Of a stretch of 64,000 bases of DNA, positions 56,831 through 64,000 are shown in pieces (the first letter of the stretch is position 1; each line of letters begins with the position of its first letter). Made by a program: the position numbers and the translations under genes. The notes beneath the pieces are model-generated. The model worked only from the letters and a program-made list of their open reading frames with translations, was not told where the DNA came from and searched no databases. The DNA is from Desulfobulbaceae bacterium (GTDB lineage: Bacteria > Desulfobacterota > Desulfobulbia > Desulfobulbales > Desulfocapsaceae): NCBI GenBank assembly GCA_031287565.1, contig JAITSS010000004.1:1-64000 (forward strand), written 5' to 3'.

Positions 56831-58297
56831 ATGCAATTCCGCACCTTGAAAGCGGCAATTTTTTTGCAACTCTTCTGCCTGTTGGTTCTGGCCATGTCCT
56901 TGTTGGCTCTGGCCGCAGGTGGTCTGTGGCATCACCGCGCGGCGCGGCAGGAACATGACTGGTTGGCGCGGTTGGCGCGGCTGCAAGCAAGCGCCTTGGC
57001 GTCTGATCAAGATGGGCGTTTACGGCAACTGCGCGCCCTCTGCGATGCGGCTGGCGCGGTCTGCCGCCGGGCCGCTTTGTTGGACGAGGCGAGCCGGGCG
57101 CTGGCCGAAGTCGGGCCGCGGCAATCCGGTTCGACGGAAAAATCCGGGCGAGATTCCGCGCTGAAGGTTTTTCCTTTTCAGGCGGAGCGCGTCATCCAGA
57201 TCGACGAGGCCGCGCCGGGCGGGCATTTTCGCTTACGCCTGACAGTCGCGCTGTCGTCGCCATCGGTCTTTTCGCGGCCCGATTTGTCGCTGATTGTGTC
57301 GTTCATCGTTGTCAACGCTTTAGTCTTCGCGGCCATCGGTTTTTTCCGCCTGGCCAAAAAAATTATCCGGCCTCTTGAGCGCCTCACCGCCACCGCTGAC
57401 CGCTACGCGGATGAATTAGACCGGCTCTTTCATCGTCAATCGGGCGACGAATTGAGCCGCCTCTCTCAGGCTTTGCGTGGATTATTTTTGCGCATCGAAC
57501 GCGACAATGAGCGGCTGAAAGAAACGGTCGCGCATCTGGAGCGGGCCAAGCGGAAGCTCCAGACCAGCCAGAAAGAAATCATCCGCGCCGAAAAGCTGGC
57601 TTCCATCGGACGACTGGCGGCTGGCCTGGCCCATGAAATCGGCAATCCGCTGGGCATCGTTCAGGGCTATGTTTCCCTTCTCTGCCAAAATGACCTTGAC
57701 CTGGACGAACGCGCCGATTTCGCCCGCCGCGCCGAAAGTGAGTTGCGACGGGTCAGCGGTCTGATCAGAAACCTGCTCGATTTCGCGAGAAGACCCGCGC
57801 CTGATGCCAATGACCAAGCCAATCTATCGGAATGTATTGATAAATTGTTGGCGATTCTGCGGGCGCACAAGGACGCGAAGCATATCGAGCTTGCCGTGGT
57901 GGGCGCGATTCCGGAGGCGCGGCTTTCGCTAAGCGCCGACGCTTTGTATCAGGCGCTGCTCAATTGCCTGTTCAATGCGATTGACGCCGTCAAGAGCCAC
58001 GGCCGCGAGGCTGGGCGAATTCGCCTCTGCTGTCAACTAGATGATGACGCCTCGCCGCGGCGGCTGGTCATCACCGTCGCCGATGACGGCGGCGGCATTG
58101 AGGAACAGCATCTCGATTCGCTCTTTGACCCGTTTTTCACCACCAAAGAGCCAGGGAAAGGGGTCGGTTTGGGTTTGGCGGTGTCGCATTCGCTGATTGA
58201 GGCGGCGGGCGGCGCGATGCGGCTGGAAAATAACGATGAGGGCGGCGCGACGGCCACCATCGTGCTGCCGCTGGCGGCGGACCGAGAACAGGGCTGA
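56831..58297 (+). CDS. Two-component sensor histidine kinase (NtrB/ZraS-like)
   Basis: A 488-residue kinase. Two membrane helices (8-32 and 152-174) bracket a periplasmic sensor of about 120 residues with no known fold. HAMP-like linker (175-230), coiled coil, HisKA with H268 (GRLAAGLAHEIGNPLGIVQGY split as GLAHEIGNPLG), and HATPase (LFNAIDAVKSHG; ADDGGGI; GVGLGLAVSHSLIE). The start at 56831 (MQFRTLKAAIF) fits a signal-anchor. It is followed 2 bases later by an NtrC-family regulator, its obvious partner. PilS has six helices, so this is not a canonical PilS, though it stands beside pil genes. Confidence 0.9.
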   Translation: MQFRTLKAAIFLQLFCLLVLAMSLLALAAGGLWHHRAARQEHDWLARLARLQASALASDQDGRLRQLRALCDAAGAVCRRAALLDEASRALAEVGPRQSGSTEKSGRDSALKVFPFQAERVIQIDEAAPGGHFRLRLTVALSSPSVFSRPDLSLIVSFIVVNALVFAAIGFFRLAKKIIRPLERLTATADRYADELDRLFHRQSGDELSRLSQALRGLFLRIERDNERLKETVAHLERAKRKLQTSQKEIIRAEKLASIGRLAAGLAHEIGNPLGIVQGYVSLLCQNDLDLDERADFARRAESELRRVSGLIRNLLDFARRPAPDANDQANLSECIDKLLAILRAHKDAKHIELAVVGAIPEARLSLSADALYQALLNCLFNAIDAVKSHGREAGRIRLCCQLDDDASPRRLVITVADDGGGIEEQHLDSLFDPFFTTKEPGKGVGLGLAVSHSLIEAAGGAMRLENNDEGGATATIVLPLAADREQG

Positions 58298-58299
58298 GA

Positions 58300-59706
58300 A
58301 TGAAAGCGAAAATGAAAATGAACATGAAAAATATCCTGCTTGTCGATGACGAGGCGAATATGCGCCACATGCTGAGGGCGCTTCTTTCGCGGCGCGGCTA
58401 TCAGGTTGAAGAGGCGGCGAGCGGCGAGGCGGCCCTGACGCTTGTGGCTGAGCGAGTTTTCGACGCCATTTTATGCGATGTGAAAATGCCGGGCGTCGGC
58501 GGCCTGGAGTTTTTGCGGCGGGCCAAAGAGCAGCTTGCGGCGACGACGGTGATCATGATGTCGGCCTATGGCAACATCGAGCTGGCGGTTGAGGCGATGC
58601 GCGAGGGGGCCTACGATTTTATCGCCAAACCTTTCCAGCCCGACGAAATAATCCTGACCTTGAAAAAGGCCGAAGAACGCGAAAATCTACGCCGGGAAAA
58701 TCAGCGGCTGCGCGATGAATTGCTCCAAGCCATGGATGGGAAAAACGCCACCTTTTCCTCGTTGATCGGCGCGAGCGAATCGATGCGCAAACTCGTGGCC
58801 CTGGCCGAAAAAATCGCCCCGTACAACGCCGCCGTCCTCATCACCGGCGAATCGGGAACCGGCAAGGAACTGATCGCCCAGGGGATTCACGCCGCCTCGC
58901 CGCGCCGCGACAAAGCTATTGTCTCGGTCAACTGCGCCAGCATTCCGGAGCATCTCTTGGAAAGCGAATTCTTCGGCCACCGCAAGGGCGCCTTCACCGG
59001 CGCCGACCGCGACCGCAAGGGATTATTTGAAGAGGCGATGGGTGGCAGCCTGTTTCTTGATGAGATCGCCGAATTGCCGCTGAATTTGCAGGGCAAATTG
59101 CTGCGCGTCTTGCAGGAAAACGAGGTGAGGCCGCTTGGTTCGACACGGACGCGCAAGGTCGATGCCCGCATCATTGCCGCCACTTCAAAAAATTTGGTTC
59201 AGATGCGGGATCAGGGCCTTTTTCGCGAGGATTTATTCTATCGCTTAAACGTCATGGGCATAAACGTGCCGCCGCTACGCGACAGAAAAGAAGATATTCC
59301 AATGCTTTGCGCTTTTTTTCTCCAAAAATTCAACCGCCTGTTCACCACCGATGTCGAGTCGATTTCACCGGAGGCGATGCGGCGTTTGCAGGCTTATGAC
59401 TGGCCAGGCAATGTGCGCGAGTTGGAAAACGTCATTCAGCGCGGCATGGTGCTGGCCGAAGGCCATGCGCTGGAGCATGTGGCTGTGCCTGAACGACGGA
59501 TAGCGCGTCAGAACGACGATGATTCGGAGAATTTGTCGTTGAAGGAGGCGCGAAAAAAGCTGGAAGCGCGCTTAATCGCCCGCGCCCTGGCCCGTGTTAA
59601 AGGCAATCGTTCGAAGGCAGCGATTCTTCTGGAAATCAGTTATCCGTCTCTTTTGGAAAAAATTAAAAGCCACCGCATCGAAGTCCCTGAAAATCCGGGA
59701 GACTGA
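58300..59706 (+). CDS. Sigma-54-dependent response regulator (NtrC family)
   Basis: A 468-residue regulator. Receiver with D60 (AILCDVKMPGVGGLEF); AAA+ sigma-54 activator domain with Walker A GESGTGKELIAQGIH, the GAFTGAD loop that contacts sigma-54 and GGSLFLDEIAELPLNLQGKL; Fis-type helix-turn-helix at the end (RALARVKGNRSKAAILLEISYPSLLEKIK). Several in-frame Met codons (1, 5, 7, 9) make the exact start uncertain by up to 24 bases. Candidate targets include the divergent pilus operon or the following formate dehydrogenase genes; neither is shown by the sequence. Confidence 0.93.
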   Translation: MKAKMKMNMKNILLVDDEANMRHMLRALLSRRGYQVEEAASGEAALTLVAERVFDAILCDVKMPGVGGLEFLRRAKEQLAATTVIMMSAYGNIELAVEAMREGAYDFIAKPFQPDEIILTLKKAEERENLRRENQRLRDELLQAMDGKNATFSSLIGASESMRKLVALAEKIAPYNAAVLITGESGTGKELIAQGIHAASPRRDKAIVSVNCASIPEHLLESEFFGHRKGAFTGADRDRKGLFEEAMGGSLFLDEIAELPLNLQGKLLRVLQENEVRPLGSTRTRKVDARIIAATSKNLVQMRDQGLFREDLFYRLNVMGINVPPLRDRKEDIPMLCAFFLQKFNRLFTTDVESISPEAMRRLQAYDWPGNVRELENVIQRGMVLAEGHALEHVAVPERRIARQNDDDSENLSLKEARKKLEARLIARALARVKGNRSKAAILLEISYPSLLEKIKSHRIEVPENPGD

Positions 59707-59865
59707 AAAGAATGTTTCTTCCTTCTTGCCGCTTGCATTGCGAATACAATCGAAGTAATTCATCAATTCAGATGAATAAGGTCCGCGCCGTGACGGTCAT
59801 GCGCGAGCGGGCGAATCAGCGGTTTCCACACAATCACAGGCATTCTGACTTCAGGAGGACGTGGC

Positions 59866-62800
59866 ATGAACAGACGGCGGTTTTTTAAGCTCTGCGTCGG
59901 CGGCATGGCTGGTTCCAGCATGGCGACTTTGGGTTTTTCTCCGCAAGCGGCCCTGGCCGAAGTCCGGGCCGATAAACTGGCGCAGGCGCGGATTAGCCGC
60001 AACACCTGTCCGTATTGTTCGGTTGGTTGCGGGCTTCTGATGTACGGGCGCGGCGACGGCGCTGGGAACGTCAAAGATCATATTTTCCATATCGAGGGCG
60101 ACCCGGATCATCCGGTCAGCCGTGGCGCCTTGTGCCCGAAAGGGGCGGGCCTGATTGATTTCGTCAACAGCAAGGAGCGGCTGCGCTATCCGCAGGTGCG
60201 CGAGCCAGGCGCGAAAGAATGGAAACGCATCACTTGGTCTGAGGCCATAGGCCGCATTGCCCGCCATATGAAAAAGGACCGCGACGCCCATTTCACCGTG
60301 AAAAATGAGAACGGCGTCACCGTCAACCGCTACCAAACCACCGGCATGTTCGCCTGCACGGCCTCGAGCAACGAAGCGGGTTTCCTGACACTGAAACTGG
60401 CCCGCTCGCTGGGCATGGTCTGCCTCGATCACGTCGCCCGCATCTGACACGCGCCAACGGTGGCAGGTCTTGCCCCCTCATTTGGCCGTGGCGCGATGAC
60501 CAACCATTGGGTTGACATCAAAAACGCCAATCTCGTTCTCGTCATGGGCGGCAACGCCGCCGAAGCCCATCCGGTGGGTTTCCGCTGGGCGATTGACGCC
60601 AAAATCCACAACAAGGCGAAAATCCTGGTCGTTGATCCACGCTTCACCCGCTCGGCGGCGGTGGCAGACGAACATGTCCGCCTGCGTCCGGGTACCGACA
60701 TCACCTTTCTGAACGGCGTGATCAACTATCTGATCGCGCACGATACCTATCAGAAAGAGTATGTTCGTGAATACACCAACGCCACCTTCCTTGTCCGCGA
60801 CGATTTTTCTTTCGCCGACGGTCTGTTCAGCGGCTGGGATGAGGCGAAAAAACAATACGATAAAACATCGTGGAATTATCAGCTTGATGATAATGGTTTC
60901 GCCAAGCGCGATCTGACCATGCAGAATCCGCGCTGTGTCTGGAATCTCTTGAAGGAGCATGTCAGCCGCTACACGCCGGAGATGGTCGCCCGTGTCTGCG
61001 GCACGCCGACGGCGGATTTCCTCAAAGCCTGTCAGATGATTGCTGAAACCGCCGCGGCGGATAAAACCATGACCTCGCTCTACGCCCTGGGCTGGACCGA
61101 GCATACCGTTGGCTCGCAGAACATCCGGGCCATGGCCATAATTCAACTGATGCTGGGCAATATGGGAATGCCCGGCGGCGGCATCAACGCCCTGCGTGGT
61201 CATACCAACGTCCAGGGTATAACTGACATTGGTAGCATGGCCTCGGCTCTGCCCGGCTATCTGACGCTGCCCAATGAAAGCTGGCCGGATTTGCCCTCTT
61301 ATCTGGCCGCCAACACGTCGAAGATGACAGCGGCTGGCCAGGTCAATTACTGGAGCAACTATCCGAAATTCTTCATCAGTCTGATGAAAAGCCTGTACGG
61401 CGACAAGGCGACGGCGGCCAACGGTTTTGGCTATGACTGGCTGCCGAAGATGGACAAACTCTACGACGCCATGCGCTTCATGGATATGATGGAAAATGGC
61501 GAGGTCAACGGCTTCCTGGTGCAGGGCTACAATGTCGTCGCCTGTATGCCCAACAAACACAAGACCACTCGCGCCTTGTCGAACCTGAAGTTCCTCGTGG
61601 TTATCGACCCGATGGATTGTGAAACCGCCAATTTCTGGAAGAATGACGGCGAGTTCAACGATGTTGACACCAGTCTGATTCAGACCGAGGTCTTCAACCT
61701 GCCGTCCAGTTGTTTCGCCGAAGAGGAAGGCTCGATCACCAACTCCGGACGCTGGCTGCAATGGCACTGGAAAGGCGCCGACCCACCCGGCGATGGCAAG
61801 AGCGATTCCGCCGTCATCGCCGAAATTATGATGGCGCTACGCGAATTGTATGAGAAGGAAGGCGGCCCCGGCGCGGAATCGTTTTTGAATATGAGCTGGA
61901 ATTATTCGCAGCCGCATGACCCGTCGGCTGAAGAAATCGCCAAAGAACTGAACGGCCGGGCAGTCGCCGACCTGACTGATAAAGACGGCAATATCATCTT
62001 GAAAAAAGGCCAGCAGCTGGCGAGTTTCGCTCAGATGAAGGATGACGGTTCGACGGCTTCCGGTTGCTGGATTTACGCCGGTTGCTGGACGGAGGCTGGC
62101 AATCAGATGGCGCGGCGCGATAACGCCGATCCATCGGGTCTGGGCAATCATCTTGGCTGGGCTTGGGCCTGGCCTTTGAACCGGCGTATTCTTTATAACC
62201 GCGCCTCGCTTGATCGCAACGGTAAGCCCTGGGACAGCAAGCGGAGCATCATTAAGTGGTTGGGTGATAAGTGGGGCGGCTTCGACGTCGCCGACTTCAC
62301 CGCCGCGCCGCCGGGCAGCGAAGTCAATCCCTTCATCATGCAGCCGGAAGGGGTGGGGCGCTTGTTCGCTTTGGGCAAAATGGTTGAAGGGCCGTTCCCG
62401 GAACATTATGAACCAATGGAGTCGCCAACTGGCGCGAATCCGCTGCATGAAAAAGTCATTACCTCGCCGACGGTGCGAGTTTTCAAAAATGACAATCATT
62501 TTGGCCAGGCCTATACCTTTCCCTATGTGGCCACGACCTACCGCCTGACCGAGCATTTCCATACCTTAACCAAAGCCTCGCTTTTGAACGCCATCACCCA
62601 GCCGGAAGCCTTTGCCGAAATCAGCGAAACCCTGGCAAAAAAAATCGGCGTTAAGGCCGGTGACGTGGTCAAGGTTTCGTCGATTCGCGGCCATGTGTTG
62701 GTGAAAGCGGTGGTGACGAAGCGACTCAAGGCGCTTGAAGTCGATGGCAAAAGCGTCGAGATTGTCGGTCTGCCGATTCACTGGGGCTTCAAAGGCGTGG

Positions 62801-62904
62801 CGAGAAAGGCCATCCTGACTAATGTATTAACTCCTTCGGTTGGCGATTCCAACAGCCAGACGCCGGAGTTTAAGGCGTTTCTCGTCAACATCGAAAAGGC
62901 ATAA
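59866..62904 (+). CDS. fdnG: Formate dehydrogenase, catalytic selenoprotein subunit (UGA = Sec at codon 194)
   Basis: A 1012-residue molybdenum/tungsten bis-MGD formate dehydrogenase. A Tat signal (RRRFFKLCVGGMAG) sends it folded to the periplasm. The N-terminal [4Fe-4S] site is CPYCSVGCG...CPKG. The in-frame TGA at 60445-60447 lies in HVARI-U-HAPTVAGLAPSFGRG, exactly the active-site Sec position of FdnG/FdoG (VU-HGPTVASL). The frame resumes without shift and continues to WVDIKNANLVLVMGGNAAEA and the C-terminal MoCo domain (VKVSSIRGHVLVKAVVTKR). Annotated naively it would be split in two. A SECIS hairpin follows the TGA. The RBS is AGGAGG before the ATG. It oxidises formate, handing electrons to the Fe-S subunit downstream. 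Confidence 0.96.
60445..60474 (+). promoter_or_regulatory. Bacterial SECIS element in fdnG
   Basis: Starting 14 bases after the TGA, GGCA-GGTCT-TGCC (60462-60474) forms a small hairpin with the GGUCU apical loop seen in E. coli fdhF and fdnG SECIS elements bound by SelB. Position and loop agree with Sec insertion. selA, selB, selC and selD are not in this window. Confidence 0.85.
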
Positions 62905-62916
62905 GGGAGGGGAGCT

Positions 62917-64000
62917 ATGTCATTGCAAGAACAGGATTATCTCGCAAAATCGGCTTCCACCTTTTTGGCGCCGCCGCCCAAGGCGCGCCTGGCCCAGGAG
63001 GAAGTGGCGAAACTCATTGATGTGACGGTCTGTATCGGCTGCAAATCGTGTCAGGTCGCCTGCTCGGCCTGGAATGACACCCGCGAGGATATGGTCTACA
63101 ACCTTTTCCGCAAGGAAGAAGTGGGCTACAATCACGGCGTGCTCGACAATCCCATTGACCTCAGTGCCCGCACCTGGACGGTGATGCGCTATCAGGAAGT
63201 CGAGCTGGATGGGCGGTTAGAATGGCTGATTCGCAAGGACGGCTGTATGCACTGCGCCACGCCCGGTTGTCTGGCCGCCTGCCCGGCGCCGGGCGCGATT
63301 GTCCAGCACGCTAACGGCATCGTCGATTTTATCTCTGATCAATGTATCGGCTGCGGCTATTGCCTGACCGGGTGCCCGTTTAATATTCCGCGCATCAGCA
63401 TCCGCGACCGGCACGCCCACAAATGCACGCTGTGCAGCGACAGAGTTGCCGTCGGCCAGGAACCGGCCTGCGTCAAAGCCTGCCCGACCGGGGCGATTCG
63501 TTTCGGCGTCAAAGAAGACATGCGCGATTACGCCCTGGGCCGCGTCGCCGAGCTGCGAGAGCGCGGCTTTGCTAAGGCCGGTCTGTATGACCCGCAAGGC
63601 GTCGGCGGCACCCATGTCATGTACACGCTGCACCATGCCGACCAGCCGGGCTTGTACAGCGGTTTGCCGGATAATCCGAAAATCAGCCCCTTAACGGTTT
63701 TGTGGAAGGAAATTTCCAAGCCGGTCTTTGGCGCGGTCTTCGCCGCCGCCTTTCTATTTAGCCTGATTCACCGACTGGCGGTTGGTTCGGTGCAGCCGGA
63801 TGAATCGGTCGCCAAGGTCATCGGCCATGACAGCGATGTGCCCCGCCATTCTGTCGTCGAGCGAGCCACGCACTGGCTGACGGCGCTGTGCTTCTTCCTA
63901 CTCACCGCTTCCGGTCTGGGATTTTTCTTTTCGCCGCTTTTCAACCTAACCGGCATTCTTGGCGCGCCGCAGATCGCCCAATTCATGCACCCGGTGTGGG
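62917..64000 (+). CDS. fdnH: Formate dehydrogenase Fe-S beta subunit fused to cytochrome b gamma subunit (3' truncated by window)
   Basis: 361 codons are visible and the frame is still open at the window edge. Residues 1-250 are FdnH-like with four [4Fe-4S] cysteine clusters ([57 protein letters not shown]...CVKACPTGA) and [20 protein letters not shown] membrane anchor follows ([19 protein letters not shown]). In E. coli FdnH ends soon after. Here a 25-residue linker leads without stop into [24 protein letters not shown] and MHPVW, the start of FdnI, which carries haem b ligands. So beta and gamma form one polypeptide. AGGGAGGGGAG precedes the ATG. Confidence 0.92.
   Translation, partial: MSLQEQDYLAKSASTFLAPPPKARLAQEEVAKLIDVTVCIGCKSCQVACSAWNDTREDMVYNLFRKEEVGYNHGVLDNPIDLSARTWTVMRYQEVELDGRLEWLIRKDGCMHCATPGCLAACPAPGAIVQHANGIVDFISDQCIGCGYCLTGCPFNIPRISIRDRHAHKCTLCSDRVAVGQEPACVKACPTGAIRFGVKEDMRDYALGRVAELRERGFAKAGLYDPQGVGGTHVMYTLHHADQPGLYSGLPDNPKISPLTVLWKEISKPVFGAVFAAAFLFSLIHRLAVGSVQPDESVAKVIGHDSDVPRHSVVERATHWLTALCFFLLTASGLGFFFSPLFNLTGILGAPQIAQFMHPVW

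Noticed and set aside
60445..60447. True stop codon splitting fdnG into two genes
   Set aside because: The TGA is at the conserved Sec position, the frame continues unshifted with full homology, and a SECIS-like hairpin follows.

Overview
The window is a chromosomal segment of a Gram-negative, flagellated bacterium that also makes type IV pili. It carries flagellin, FlaG and FliD at the left end, a WaaA Kdo transferase, an omptin-type outer-membrane protease, and a minor-pilin/PilY1 operon. Electron-transfer flavoprotein with a membrane Fe-S oxidoreductase, a selenocysteine formate dehydrogenase, molybdenum-cofactor genes, a two-subunit pyruvate carboxylase and a His-type (non-suicidal) Thi4 together suggest an anaerobic or microaerophilic, sulfide-tolerant organism. 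A deltaproteobacterial/Desulfobacterota-like host fits best, but that is inference from gene content; no rRNA is present. The backbone is visibly GC-rich.

Layout. 1-2.1 kb: flagellar filament genes. 2.1-15.1 kb: housekeeping and metabolism (purM, citrate synthase, a RimK-like/GNAT/SET cassette, thi4, glyA, moeA-moaA, omptin, a LbH acyltransferase next to an FrhB-type Fe-S protein). 15.2-19.5 kb: a strongly AT-rich foreign island. Its single intact gene encodes an unusual membrane-anchored GH3/NagZ-like protein. It is bounded by two complementary IS1-family fragments in direct orientation, with IS630-like remnants and a MITE-like palindrome inside. 19.5-28.4 kb: acyl-CoA dehydrogenase, Fe-S oxidoreductase, EtfB and EtfA in one operon, then the biotin-dependent pyruvate carboxylase subunits. 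28.6-40.6 kb: MBL hydrolase, Hsp33, Kef-type antiporter, a large hybrid histidine kinase, a DACNV-type cyclic-dinucleotide protein, a branched-chain aminotransferase and groESL. 40.7-42.45 kb: tRNA(CAU) followed by a non-coding, repeat-rich zone with an eight-repeat CRISPR array (no cas genes anywhere in the window), a degenerate repeat copy, a BIME-like palindromic repeat and members of a dispersed repeat family. 42.45-48.8 kb: ndk and a holA-mntP-comEC-waaA run. 49-56.4 kb: the type IV pilus tip/minor-pilin operon (fimT-pilW-pilV-pilX-pilY1-pilY2-like), with a divergent NtrB/NtrC-type two-component pair. 59.9-64 kb: formate dehydrogenase, whose catalytic subunit is read through an in-frame UGA (Sec) and whose beta subunit continues without a stop into the cytochrome b gamma subunit; it runs off the window.

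Functional links. Acyl-CoA dehydrogenase would pass electrons through EtfAB to the membrane Fe-S oxidoreductase and the quinone pool. MoaA and MoeA supply the molybdopterin cofactor that the formate dehydrogenase needs. Pyruvate carboxylase and citrate synthase connect pyruvate and acetyl-CoA to the TCA cycle. The most unusual items are the GH3-like island and the orphan CRISPR/repeat zone.
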